Of a DNA stretch of 64,000 nucleotides, positions 8,906 to 17,409 are shown one piece after another. The notes beneath the pieces were generated by a model that did not search any database, was not told the origin of the DNA, and saw only the letters and a list, made by a program, of their open reading frames with translations. The position numbers and the translations under genes were made by a program. The DNA is from Paenarthrobacter aurescens (lineage in GTDB: Bacteria > Actinomycetota > Actinomycetes > Actinomycetales > Micrococcaceae). The first letter of the stretch is position 1. Every line of letters starts with the position of its first letter. The stretch covers positions 248,001 through 312,000 of the forward strand of contig NZ_JAOEFX010000003.1 in the NCBI RefSeq assembly GCF_025421775.1. The letters are read 5' to 3'.

Positions 8906-10363
8906 ATGAGCTCAGATATGCAGGTCTTCAAACTGCCCGACCTGGGGGAGGGCCTCACCGAGGCTGAACTGGTGAACTGGCTCGTCGCCGTGGGTGACGA
9001 GGTCAGGGTTGACCAGCCCATCGCCGAAGTCGAGACCGCCAAATCCATGGTTGAGGTGCCCTCGCCTTACGCCGGCACAGTCGCCGAGCTGCACGGGGAA
9101 CCCGGCCAAACGCTCGACGTCGGCAAGCCGCTCATCTCGATCGCTCGGATCGGTTCCGACGCGGCTGCGCCCGCTGCCGTCGCGGAGTCTGTCGCTCCTG
9201 CCGCCGTATCCTCGGGGATCGAGGCTTCGCCCGCCGCTGATGCTGCCGCGGAGACGTATCGCACGGAGGAGAAGGCCGGTTCCGGCAACGTTCTGATCGG
9301 CTATGGCACCCCTGGTGGGGCGACCGGTGGACGAACCCGGCCGCGCAAGGCGAGTGTCGCCGTCGTGGATCGCGTTGCTGAGCCCGCTGCTGAACAGGTC
9401 ATGGAGCCGGCGGTTGCCGGGACTCGCATTCCTGGCAAGCTCAGTGCAGTCATCTCGCCGCTGGTGCGGAAGATGGCGCGCGACCATGGTGTTTCCCTCG
9501 ACGCGATTGAGGGTTCGGGTTCCAGCGGGCTGATCATGCGCCGGGATGTGGAGGCCGCCATTTCGGCGCCGGAGGCTCCTGCCGCTCCTGCGGTTGCTCC
9601 GTCCAAGGCAGAGGTGCCCGCCGCTGCTGAGGGCACTGTTGACGGCCGGACGGGCTTGGCCGTATCGGCCAGGACGACGGTCCGTGGTGTTCGCAAGGCC
9701 GTTGCCGCGAACATGACCCGCAGCCGTTCGGAAATCCCCGAAGCGACTGTTTGGGTAGATGTCGACGCCACGGCTTTGTTGGACATGCGGGCAGAGCTCA
9801 AGAAGCGCGCTCCGCACGATACCCCCGGACTGCTGGCCTTTATCGCTCGTTTTGTCACGGCCGGGTTAAAAAAGTACCCCGCCCTGAATACGCGCTTCGA
9901 AACGGCCCCGGATGGTTCGCAGGAGATCGTCGGATTCGACGGCATCAACCTCGGCTTCGCGGCCCAGACCGATCGTGGACTCGTTGTCCCGTCCGTCCGC
10001 AATGCCCATGCGTTGAGTGCCCGTGAGCTGGACGCTGAGATTCGGCGGCTGACCGCCGTCGCCCGTGAGGGGAAAGCGACTCCAACCGAACTGGGCTCGG
10101 GCACCTTCACGCTCAACAACTACGGTGTGTTCGGCGTGGACGGCTCGGCCGCGATCATCAACTACCCGGAGGTTGCGATGCTCGGCGTGGGCCGCATCAT
10201 CGACAAGCCCTGGGTGGTCAACGGTGAGCTGGCCGTCCGCAAGGTCACCGAACTCACCCTCGCCTTCGACCACCGCGTGTGCGACGGAGAGACGGCTGCA
10301 GGCTTCCTGAGGTACGTTGCTGATGCAATCGAGAACCCGGGTGGCGCACTCGCGGATATGTAG
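8906..10363 (+). CDS. Dihydrolipoamide acyltransferase (E2) of the 2-oxoacid dehydrogenase complex
   Basis: 485 residues from ATG 8906. This start is chosen over an in-frame ATG at 8891 because GGGAGGA (8893-8899) is well placed for 8906 and MSSDMQVFKLPDLGEGL is the canonical E2 N-terminus. Order: one lipoyl domain with Lys46 in ETAKSM, an Ala/Pro-rich linker, a peripheral-subunit-binding domain (SPLVRKMARDHGVSLDAI ... RRDVEAAI), a second linker, and the catalytic CAT-like domain with His456 in FDHRVCDG. It transfers the acyl group from E1 to CoA. A terminator follows. Substrate is probably branched-chain acyl groups, by operon context. Confidence 0.93.
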   Translation: MSSDMQVFKLPDLGEGLTEAELVNWLVAVGDEVRVDQPIAEVETAKSMVEVPSPYAGTVAELHGEPGQTLDVGKPLISIARIGSDAAAPAAVAESVAPAAVSSGIEASPAADAAAETYRTEEKAGSGNVLIGYGTPGGATGGRTRPRKASVAVVDRVAEPAAEQVMEPAVAGTRIPGKLSAVISPLVRKMARDHGVSLDAIEGSGSSGLIMRRDVEAAISAPEAPAAPAVAPSKAEVPAAAEGTVDGRTGLAVSARTTVRGVRKAVAANMTRSRSEIPEATVWVDVDATALLDMRAELKKRAPHDTPGLLAFIARFVTAGLKKYPALNTRFETAPDGSQEIVGFDGINLGFAAQTDRGLVVPSVRNAHALSARELDAEIRRLTAVAREGKATPTELGSGTFTLNNYGVFGVDGSAAIINYPEVAMLGVGRIIDKPWVVNGELAVRKVTELTLAFDHRVCDGETAAGFLRYVADAIENPGGALADM

Positions 10364-10392
10364 GTTTACGCTGCCCTATGTGGTGAGGGAAG

Positions 10393-10422
10393 GGACCCTG
10401 ATTTTGGAGATCGGGGTCCTTT
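10393..10422 (+). terminator. Terminator after the E1-E2 operon
   Basis: GGACCCTGAT and ATCGGGGTCC pair as a 10-bp stem with one G-T pair around TTTGGAG, followed by TTT. It lies 30 bp past the E2 stop. Confidence 0.7.
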
Positions 10423-10558
10423 GCCGTCTCGGGGATCCGGGTCGTCCGATCCTGACGCCCGCGTCGTTCGTTTGGGTGTCAATCGTCGGCCGTCCGGTTC
10501 CCACAGCCCGACCCGGTAGGCTGGAAGCTGCTTTTTGACGCTCTAAAACCGAGGTACC

Positions 10559-12112
10559 GTGCGAGTCGTAGTTCTTGGAGACATTGGTCAATCCATTTAT
10601 CACGTGGGTGACGAAGCGATGACCCATGCCGTAGTGGACGAACTCCACGCCCGCGGAATCACGGACATTGTGCTTCTGTCCCGGAACCCTGAACAGAGCA
10701 GCAAACTGTATGGCACGGCCGCGGTCAAGACCTTGAAGTTCCCTTGGCCCCCCAACCGCCGCGAGACGTACCTGCAGGAAATTCAGGCCGTCCTCGCGGG
10801 TGAAACGGATGCCCTTCCTTCCGACGATCAGGTCTACGCACTTATCGAGACCATCAAGTCTTCCGACGGTGTGGTCATTGCAGGCGGCGGCAACATGAAT
10901 TCCCCGTATGGCTGGTTGCTGTACGAACGGGCAGCCGTGGGCGCCATCGCCAAGGCACTCGACAAGCCGCTGGTCATCTCCGGACAGACTGTGGGACCCG
11001 TACTCACGGGGCCCGACTACGACGCCGCTGTGGAGCTCTTCCGCTCGGCTTCGCTTTCCAGTGTCCGCGAGCAAACGTCCTTCGAGCTGATGCGGGAAGC
11101 CGGCGTCCCGGCCGGATTGACCTTGGACGACGCCAGCTTCCTCAAAGAGGGTCCTGCCGACGCAATCTATTCGTCGGCCGTTCCGACGTACCAGCCCAAC
11201 CCCAACCGGCCATACATTGTGGCCAGTTTCGCGCCTGGCACGGGAGCGATGGACAGGGACGACTTCAACCAGGGTGTAGCTGACCTGCTGGACAGGATCG
11301 CCGACGCCGGCCAAGTGGACGTCGTGATGATTCCGCACATGTCCCGTCCGGGGAACCGCGACATGGACATGGAGACGCACGAGGATATCCGCCGCCGGAT
11401 GCGTTCCAAGAACGTCACCGTCTGCGGGCAGTTCACTGCGGAAGACGCTGCATCCCTGACGATGCGGGCAGAATTCGTCGTCGCCAGCAGGTACCACCCC
11501 ATTGTTTTCGCGTTGGCAGCAGGGGTGCCTTGCCTTGGTATCGCCGTGGACTACTACGGAGAAGTCCGTCTGGGCGGGGCCCTCGCGAACTGGGGCCTCG
11601 GCCACACCCTGCGGTCATTGCGGCACATGGTGACCCCCGGGTTTGACGACTATGTGGACCTTCTCTGGAAACGCCGGAATGACATCCGGGCGTACCTGCA
11701 GGACCTCAGGATCGCGCAAAGCTCCTTCCAAAGCGCATGGTGGGACGCCGTCGTTGAGACTCTCAAAGGCGCCACCCTGGACGGCCCGGTTCTCAGCCTG
11801 CCGGAACCGGTCTTCCCTGAACTGCACTCGGGGGAGCATCCTGCCGCTGCCAAACTTACGGCCAACAACGAGTCGCACATTGGTCACCAGTCTGTGGAGC
11901 TTTATCGGCTGACCCATGCCCTGGAGGACACCACCGGCACTCTCGCCGCGGTGGAAGCTGAGCACGAGAAGTTGCGGCTTGCGTTGGAAGACTCGGCAGG
12001 GAAATTAACGGCAGTGGAGACAGAATCCAACGAGCTCCAGAACCAGCTCCGGACTCTCGAGACCTCCCTTGTTGTGCGGGTGGCACGACGCTTGAAGTTG
12101 CTCCGGGCCTGA
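10559..12112 (+). CDS. Polysaccharide pyruvyl transferase family protein with C-terminal coiled coil
   Basis: 517 residues from GTG 10559, with GAGG 4 nt upstream. It begins MRVVVLGDIGQSIYHVGDEAM, the GD-E-M motif of the family that adds pyruvate ketals from phosphoenolpyruvate to exopolysaccharide or teichoic-type sugars (CsaB, WcaK-like). GGGNMNSPYGWLLYERA and GQTVGP are further family patterns, and AEFVVASRYHPIVFALA near residue 305 is the conserved C-terminal R-HP segment. Residues ~435-517 form a heptad-like Glu/Leu-rich helix with repeated LEDTTGTLAAVE / LEDSAGKLTAVE units, ending in a basic tail. This extension is unusual for the family and may mediate oligomerisation. A TAGGCT box at 10517-10522 may be its -10. 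Confidence 0.85.
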   Translation: MRVVVLGDIGQSIYHVGDEAMTHAVVDELHARGITDIVLLSRNPEQSSKLYGTAAVKTLKFPWPPNRRETYLQEIQAVLAGETDALPSDDQVYALIETIKSSDGVVIAGGGNMNSPYGWLLYERAAVGAIAKALDKPLVISGQTVGPVLTGPDYDAAVELFRSASLSSVREQTSFELMREAGVPAGLTLDDASFLKEGPADAIYSSAVPTYQPNPNRPYIVASFAPGTGAMDRDDFNQGVADLLDRIADAGQVDVVMIPHMSRPGNRDMDMETHEDIRRRMRSKNVTVCGQFTAEDAASLTMRAEFVVASRYHPIVFALAAGVPCLGIAVDYYGEVRLGGALANWGLGHTLRSLRHMVTPGFDDYVDLLWKRRNDIRAYLQDLRIAQSSFQSAWWDAVVETLKGATLDGPVLSLPEPVFPELHSGEHPAAAKLTANNESHIGHQSVELYRLTHALEDTTGTLAAVEAEHEKLRLALEDSAGKLTAVETESNELQNQLRTLETSLVVRVARRLKLLRA

Positions 12113-12181
12113 CCCGCCAGTCTTCCAGCATCCCCTCGGTTTTGGTGGGTAGAGTAGAGGCCTGAACATCGCCGGATTGCA

Positions 12182-13072
12182 GTGGATACGGAGCACGAAT
12201 TGTCAGCTTGGCTAGAACTCGGACCCAACAACTACGTCTTGGAAACCGAGGGATCGTTACTGAACACCGGGCTCGTGGTGGGCTCTGAGCTTGCCATGGT
12301 CATCGACACCGGCTGCGGCCCCCGCCAAGGCCGGGAGATTCTCGCTGCAGTCCGCGAAAAAACCCAGATCCCGCTGGTGGTGGTGAACACCCACGCGCAC
12401 TATGACCACTTCTTCGGCAATGCAGTTTTTGCCGACGACGGCGTCACGGAGTTTTGGGCGCACGCCAACTGTGCGGCGGCCATCGAGCGCGACGCCGATA
12501 ACCAGCGACGCTTTGTAGCTACGAACGAACCTGAGATGGCAGCAGGGGAGGGCGACGCCGTCGACATCGTTGTTCCCAACGCGCTGGTCCATGACCAGCC
12601 GGTCCTTGTGGACCTGGGCGGAATCACAGCAACACTCTTCTATCTGGGACGTGCGCATACTGACGGCGACCTCCTGGTAGGCACCAGCTCCACGTTGTAC
12701 GTGGGGGACCTGGTGGAGCAGGGCGCGCATCCATCGTTCGAGGATTCATATCCGGAGGAGTGGGCAGACGCCCTGCGGCACATCTCCGCACTGCGCCACC
12801 GTTACGAGTTCCTGGTCCCCGGGCATGGAAAACCTGCAAGCGACGAGTTCGTCAAAACCATGGCCGACACGATGAGCACCGCCGTCCGTCAGGCCACCCA
12901 GAGCATTCGGGACATGCCTTCCGACGCAACCAAAGCGATTCCGGTGCTGCCTTACGGCCCGGAGCAGTCCCGCTGGTTCATCAAGAGGCTCCAGGAAACC
13001 AACGCCCAAGGACGGACCTCGTTGGCGACTCCGGACGCCGGGCCGGGCAAGGCCGGTTTCTATCCGTCATAA
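12182..13072 (+). CDS. Metallo-beta-lactamase-fold hydrolase
   Basis: 296 residues, with the full MBL metal signature: NTHAHYDHFFGN (HxHxDH), the metal His in GRAHTDGD, the bridging Asp in YVGDLVEQG, and PGHG near residue 215. There is no signal peptide, so this is a cytoplasmic glyoxalase-II/lactonase-type hydrolase of unknown substrate rather than a beta-lactamase. The GTG at 12182 is accepted because the N-terminus reads naturally, but no clear Shine-Dalgarno is seen. A TTG 18 nt downstream is an alternative. A TAGAGT box at 12150-12155 could be the -10. It appears to be a single-gene unit. Confidence 0.8.
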   Translation: MDTEHELSAWLELGPNNYVLETEGSLLNTGLVVGSELAMVIDTGCGPRQGREILAAVREKTQIPLVVVNTHAHYDHFFGNAVFADDGVTEFWAHANCAAAIERDADNQRRFVATNEPEMAAGEGDAVDIVVPNALVHDQPVLVDLGGITATLFYLGRAHTDGDLLVGTSSTLYVGDLVEQGAHPSFEDSYPEEWADALRHISALRHRYEFLVPGHGKPASDEFVKTMADTMSTAVRQATQSIRDMPSDATKAIPVLPYGPEQSRWFIKRLQETNAQGRTSLATPDAGPGKAGFYPS

Positions 13073-13185
13073 ACAAGGGTCCTTATAAATTTCCATTTCG
13101 TTTACTCCCAGCCATGGACTAATTGGTGACAGCCGTCCTAGGATGAAGGCGACCATTCGGTTCGCGACTACCTGGGGGTGTCGAG

Positions 13186-14292
13186 ATGAAGGGCACACGC
13201 GCATTCCCGCGTGCTACCAACATTCTCCGCTCCGTCATGATCGCTGGAGCCGGCACGGCAATCTGGATGGCACTCTCCGCAACAGCTGCGAGTGCTGACA
13301 CCGGAGCCGCGGATAACCACTCAATACTTGGCGGAGCAACGTCCTACGTATCCTCTGCTGTTTCCTCGGCAACAGACGCCGTCGGATCTGTTGCAAAGGC
13401 TGCTGTTCCACCTGCGACGGCTCCCGGCATCAGCATCCCTGTCCCGAACGTGCCGCTGCCTGCCCCCGTTAAAGCGGTAGTGCCCACGAAGCCGATAACT
13501 GTCCACGTTCCGGTGGTGACGCCCATCGTGGAGCAAGTTGGGGGATCGGTCGACACAATCGTAGAGACCGTTCCAGTCGTCAACCACGTAGTTCCCGGCG
13601 GCACTGTCGAAACTGTTGTGGACACAGTGGTGGCACCAGCGACGGGGGCTGTCGACCAGTCGGTCGAGGCCGTGGTTCCTCCGGTCAACGAAGCCCTGGC
13701 ACCCGTCGCCTTGGCACCCGTCACCGATGTGACCAGCCCCATTCTTCAACCGATCGTCGATGTGGTTGATGCCGTCCTTCCGCAGGTTCCCTCCGTTACT
13801 CCACCCGGCGTGCCGGGCCTTCCCGCAGCCCCTGGTGGTGACGCTGCCCCTGACGTCGGCACTATCCCAAGTTCCGGCGTCGTCAGTTCGCAGCAGGGGG
13901 CAACAGCGGTGGTGTCAGCGCTCAACGAGCCGCCATCCGCGCCATCGGAACTGTCTACATCCACAACAACTCCAAGCGCCGCTATTGACGTTTCACCGGT
14001 GCCCTCCATTTCACGCGTGCTCGGTTCTGTAAGCCCAGTACCGGCCGTTGGGGTCCAGTCGACGGCGGCCCCCAAAGCTCCCTCGGACATTCCAGCGGGT
14101 CCCGACTCAGTGCCCGCTGGACTCGCTGGTGCTGGCTCCGGTAATTCCCAAAACGGCCCGCCAAGCCCCGCCGCAGCCTTCCTCCACGGCGCACTGATCA
14201 TTCCTGCAAGCTCCCTTACTGACCTTGTGACGGTCAGCGATGAACAACATCCAAAGCCGGTCTGTTTTGATCCCGGCTCTTCTCCTGATTAG
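13186..14292 (+). CDS. Secreted Val/Pro-rich protein of unknown function
   Basis: 368 residues with a clear signal peptide: basic RATNILRS, hydrophobic MIAGAGTAIWMALSATAA, and ASA-DTG cleavage near residue 38. The mature part is low complexity, dominated by Val, Pro, Ala and Thr with repeated PV/VV runs (VPVVTPIVEQ, VETVVDTVVAPATGAVDQ). It has no cysteines until the last stretch, FLHGALIIPASSL ... PVCFDPGSSPD. There is no LPxTG-type sorting signal or C-terminal membrane helix, so it is probably released or held non-covalently on the wall. GGGGG precedes the ATG. A TAGGAT box at 13139-13144 may be its -10. It lies 98 bp upstream of the LAxTG repeat protein, and the pair may act together. No family is recognised. 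Confidence 0.75.
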   Translation: MKGTRAFPRATNILRSVMIAGAGTAIWMALSATAASADTGAADNHSILGGATSYVSSAVSSATDAVGSVAKAAVPPATAPGISIPVPNVPLPAPVKAVVPTKPITVHVPVVTPIVEQVGGSVDTIVETVPVVNHVVPGGTVETVVDTVVAPATGAVDQSVEAVVPPVNEALAPVALAPVTDVTSPILQPIVDVVDAVLPQVPSVTPPGVPGLPAAPGGDAAPDVGTIPSSGVVSSQQGATAVVSALNEPPSAPSELSTSTTTPSAAIDVSPVPSISRVLGSVSPVPAVGVQSTAAPKAPSDIPAGPDSVPAGLAGAGSGNSQNGPPSPAAAFLHGALIIPASSLTDLVTVSDEQHPKPVCFDPGSSPD

Positions 14293-14390
14293 TTCCCGCA
14301 CCCAGCTGCGCAGCAACCCGCAGCAGACGGTTACGAGGGCGATCCGTCAACGGACGTCTCTGGGAACAAGACCTTCAGGAGAAGATCACA

Positions 14391-15983
14391 ATGAACACGA
14401 CCATTCGCAAGTGCCTCATCGGCACATGCTTTGCCGGGGGCATGATTGTCCTCAGCGCAACCGCGGCAAATGCCGCGGATACCACCAACGGCAAGGACGG
14501 GCTCCTATCCGGAACCCAGGTGGTAGCGCCTGTTACAGCGCCGATCACCGCCGGCGCCACCTCGCTTGGACTGTTGGGGGACTCAGCAGCTACGACGTCC
14601 GCGCCGGCAACTGCTGGAGGTTCAGGCGCAGTGCCTGCTGCCACCACCAACGGCTCCAACAGCATCGGCTCCGGGACGCAAGTAGTCGCCCCGGTCACGG
14701 TGCCCATAAACCTGGGCTCGTCGTCAGTGGGTCTGCTGGGGGGCTCCACTGTGGCGAGCCCAGCCACACCTGCCGCACCAGCAGCGGCAACAAGTTCGAC
14801 GCCGGCCGCCGGAACCAGCGGTTCCGGCGGCATCGCCTCGGGAACCCAGGTGGTCGCTCCGGTGACCGTTCCCGTCACGGTGGGGTCGACGTCGGCGGGC
14901 GTTCTGGGGGACTCATCTGCCACCTCAACACCAGCAACATCAGCTCCTGCACCGGCTCAAGCGCCGGCGCAGGCAACAACGTCGGGGGGAGAGTCAATTG
15001 CATCCGGCGCTCAGGTAGTGGCTCCGATATCGGTCCCTGTTAACATCGGAGCCACTGCTGTGGGTGTGGCTGGGGATTCCTCGGCCACGTCCGGCACCGC
15101 CGGGTCTGCTGGCGGGACGGCCCCTGCTGGCAGCACTTCGGGTGCTTCGACGAGTGGTTCTGACGGGATTGGTTCGGGGACTCAGGTTGTTGCTCCGATT
15201 ACGGCTCCGGTGAACCTGGGTGCCACGTCCGCTGGTGTGTTGGGTGATTCGTCCGCGACAAGCACCGGTACTGCGGGTGGGACTGCTCCTTCTGGCACGA
15301 CTTCGGGTGCTTCGACGAGTGGTTCTGACGGGATTGGTTCCGGCACTCAGGTTGTTGCTCCGATTACGGCTCCGGTGAACCTGGGTGCCACGTCCGCTGG
15401 TGTGTTGGGTGATTCGTCCGCGACAAGCTCCGGCACTTCCGGCGGGACGGCCCCTTCGGGCACCACCGGTGGCAGCACCACATCCGGCAGCAATGGGCTG
15501 CTCTCCGGCACCCAGTTAGTCATTCCGATTACGGCTCCTGTAACCGTCGGGTCCACGTCAGTGGGCGTCGGAGGCGGCTCGGTTGGCACCGTCACGCCTC
15601 CGGTTGTGAATCCTCCGGTTGTGAACCCGCCGGTTGTGAACCCGCCTGTGGTGAATCCTCCGGTTGTGAACCCGCCGGTCGTGAACCCTCCTGTCGTCAC
15701 CCCTCCCGTGGTAAACCCGCCGACAGCTAACCCACCTGCTGACGGCAACACCCCCGCTACAGGCATCAGTGCAGGAGCCGGCACCCAAACCGGCGCCGTT
15801 GTAACCCTGGGTTCCACTCAGGGTGCGATGACCGCGGCAGCTTCCACCGCCGTCGGGAGTTCAAGCGAGCTGGCCAACACGGGACTGAACGGCACCTTCG
15901 TCCTCTGGGCAGGAGCCATGCTCTTGATAGGCCTGCTCCTGGCCGCAGGTAGCCGCCGTAAGGCAACCGCCAACCGTCGGTAG
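14391..15983 (+). CDS. Cell-wall-anchored surface protein with seven chaplin-like repeats and an LAxTG motif
   Basis: 530 residues. Signal peptide with cleavage near ANA-ADT (residue ~29). Residues ~33-400 hold seven repeats of ~37 residues separated by Ala/Thr/Ser linkers. Each has the core SGTQVVAPxTxPxxxGxTSxGxLG, similar to the chaplin (DUF320) pattern SGNxxQxPVxxPVNxCGNxxxVxG but without cysteines. Next comes a PPVVN wall-spanning stretch (residues ~403-447) and a C-terminal sorting signal: ELANTG, hydrophobic helix WAGAMLLIGLLLAAG and RRKATANRR tail. LAxTG is the form used by class E sortases and long chaplins. AGGAG precedes the ATG. A perfect hairpin terminator follows. The chaplin link is by motif reading and needs an HMM test. 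Confidence 0.85.
   Translation: MNTTIRKCLIGTCFAGGMIVLSATAANAADTTNGKDGLLSGTQVVAPVTAPITAGATSLGLLGDSAATTSAPATAGGSGAVPAATTNGSNSIGSGTQVVAPVTVPINLGSSSVGLLGGSTVASPATPAAPAAATSSTPAAGTSGSGGIASGTQVVAPVTVPVTVGSTSAGVLGDSSATSTPATSAPAPAQAPAQATTSGGESIASGAQVVAPISVPVNIGATAVGVAGDSSATSGTAGSAGGTAPAGSTSGASTSGSDGIGSGTQVVAPITAPVNLGATSAGVLGDSSATSTGTAGGTAPSGTTSGASTSGSDGIGSGTQVVAPITAPVNLGATSAGVLGDSSATSSGTSGGTAPSGTTGGSTTSGSNGLLSGTQLVIPITAPVTVGSTSVGVGGGSVGTVTPPVVNPPVVNPPVVNPPVVNPPVVNPPVVNPPVVTPPVVNPPTANPPADGNTPATGISAGAGTQTGAVVTLGSTQGAMTAAASTAVGSSSELANTGLNGTFVLWAGAMLLIGLLLAAGSRRKATANRR
14487..15594 (+). repeat. Seven-unit chaplin-like protein repeat array
   Basis: Seven translated units start with (N/S)G-(S/K/G)-x-x-(I/L)-x-SG-(T/A)-Q and end near GDSSATS. 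Units 5 and 6 are almost identical at the DNA level (15135-15263 versus 15300-15428, period 165 bp, about two mismatches), which shows a recent duplication. The other units have diverged. Confidence 0.85.
15597..15731 (+). repeat. PPVVN pentapeptide tandem repeat
   Basis: Eight PPVV(N/T) units of 15 bp followed by PPTAN, in frame within the LAxTG protein. Pro-rich pentapeptide runs typically span the cell wall in anchored proteins. The length is likely to vary among strains by slippage. Confidence 0.9.
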
Positions 15984-16013
15984 TCCGCGGCAAGCAATCC
16001 CGCTTCGCATGTA

Positions 16014-16048
16014 GTTGTTGCGGCTCCGGATCCCGGAGCCGCAACAAC
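16014..16048 (+). terminator. 16-bp perfect hairpin after the LAxTG protein gene
   Basis: GTTGTTGCGGCTCCGG (16014-16029), a 3-nt loop (ATC) and CCGGAGCCGCAACAAC (16033-16048). It starts 31 bp past the stop. Confidence 0.8.
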
Positions 16049-16120
16049 TGCGGACTCCACTAGTGCGCGAGTGCGCATTGCACAACGTAATGCTGGGCCC
16101 GCCCCCAACACCAGCAGTCC

Positions 16121-16126
16121 TAGGAT
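16121..16126 (+). promoter_or_regulatory. -10 box upstream of the MFS transporter
   Basis: TAGGAT lies 7 nt before ATG 16134, consistent with near-leaderless transcription. No Shine-Dalgarno at useful spacing is present. Confidence 0.45.
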
Positions 16127-16133
16127 GAAAGGG

Positions 16134-17351
16134 ATGACCAAGACCCAGACGAATCAAGCGTTTAGCCTCCGCAGCGTTGCATTGCCGGCCTTCGGGCCAG
16201 CACTGCTGTTCTGCATCGGCGAAGGGGCGGTCCTTCCAGTCATTGCCCTCTCGGCGCGTGACCTCGGGGCATCTGTGGCCGTTTCGGCGTTGATCGTGAC
16301 CCTGATCGGACTGGGCTCCTGGATCTTCAACATTCCGGCGTCGATCATCACGGAGAAGTTCGGCGAACGATGGTCGATAGTCGGCGCCGGCGCACTGGGA
16401 GCAATTGCCCTGGGTGCGGCGGCGTTCGCGCCGCAAATGGAGCACGGTCTCTGGTTACTGGCGGCCTCCATGACTTTCGTGGGAATGTCCGCCAGCGTCT
16501 TCAACCTCGCCCGGCAAAAGTTCCTCACCGAAGCTGTCCCCGTTCTATACCGCGCACGGGCGCTGTCCACGCTGGGAGGCGTGACCAGGATCGGCATCTT
16601 CATTGGGCCGTTCGTTGGTGCTGGCGTCATGCAGTTCGCCGGAATCAGCGGCGCGTACTGGGTGGGCTTTGCGGGCATGATGGCGGCCGCGGCGTTGTCG
16701 CTCACCATCCCGGACCTGGTGGCCCCTGACACGTCCGACGGCGGTCCGCGCCCTCCGGCTTCCACGTTGCGGAGCGTCGCGGTATCCCACGCGGGAGTAT
16801 TCCTGTCCGTTGGTTTCGGGATCCTGCTCCTCAGTGCTTTGCGTGCCTCGCGACAGGTGGTCATACCGCTGTGGGCGGATCACCTGGGCCTCGACGCCAC
16901 ACATGCTTCCCTGCTCTTCGGCCTCTCCGGAGCGATCGACATGCTGGTGTTCTACCCTGCCGGAAAACTCATGGACAGGAAGGGGCGGCAGTGGGTGGCC
17001 ATCCCGTCCACGGTGATCATGGGGAGCGCCCTGATCCTGATCCCGTTCACTGGCGGGTTCGTGCCGTTGCTCCTGGTTGCCCTGCTGATCGGCTTCGGCA
17101 ACGGTATCAGCTCCGGACTCATCATGACGCTCGGCGCCGACTTTTCACCGGACAACGGGCGGAGTCACTTCCTCGGGATCTGGCGCTTCATCGCCGACTC
17201 CGGCGCTACCGGGGGACCGGTGCTCCTCTCGGGACTGACGGCCGCCATTTCACTGTCCGCAGGCATCTGGGCCACAGGCGTGCTGGGGTTCGCGGCCGCG
17301 GTGGTGTTCGCCGTCGCAATTCCCAGGCTGAAGCACCGGCGTAACTACTAG
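16134..17351 (+). CDS. MFS-type efflux transporter
   Basis: 405 residues from ATG 16134. Alternative starts are GTG 16071 and ATG 16125; 16134 is preferred because TAGGAT lies 7 nt upstream. About 12 hydrophobic segments are visible, from VALPAFGPALLFCIGEGAVL to AAVVFAVAIPRL. The loop between helices 2 and 3 reads NIPASIITEKFGERWS, and MDRKGRQW in the second half corresponds to the duplicated MFS motif A. This places it in the drug:H+ antiporter type of MFS. No neighbouring gene reveals the substrate. It is a probable single-gene unit after a strong terminator. Confidence 0.85.
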   Translation: MTKTQTNQAFSLRSVALPAFGPALLFCIGEGAVLPVIALSARDLGASVAVSALIVTLIGLGSWIFNIPASIITEKFGERWSIVGAGALGAIALGAAAFAPQMEHGLWLLAASMTFVGMSASVFNLARQKFLTEAVPVLYRARALSTLGGVTRIGIFIGPFVGAGVMQFAGISGAYWVGFAGMMAAAALSLTIPDLVAPDTSDGGPRPPASTLRSVAVSHAGVFLSVGFGILLLSALRASRQVVIPLWADHLGLDATHASLLFGLSGAIDMLVFYPAGKLMDRKGRQWVAIPSTVIMGSALILIPFTGGFVPLLLVALLIGFGNGISSGLIMTLGADFSPDNGRSHFLGIWRFIADSGATGGPVLLSGLTAAISLSAGIWATGVLGFAAAVVFAVAIPRLKHRRNY

Positions 17352-17397
17352 GTGGACGTTTCGCGGCACCAATTAAGGGGTCATTGGCCGCCACGGC

Positions 17398-17403
17398 TAG
17401 ACT
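17398..17403 (+). promoter_or_regulatory. -10 box predicting leaderless transcription at 17410
   Basis: TAGACT is followed by 6 nt and then GTG 17410, the second of two adjacent in-frame GTG codons (17407 and 17410). The spacing favours 17410 as both the transcription and translation start. Confidence 0.5.
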
Positions 17404-17409
17404 ACCGTG

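Noticed and set aside
15597..15731. Possible CRISPR-like or other short tandem array
   Set aside because: It is an in-frame PPVVN protein repeat with 15-bp units and no spacers.
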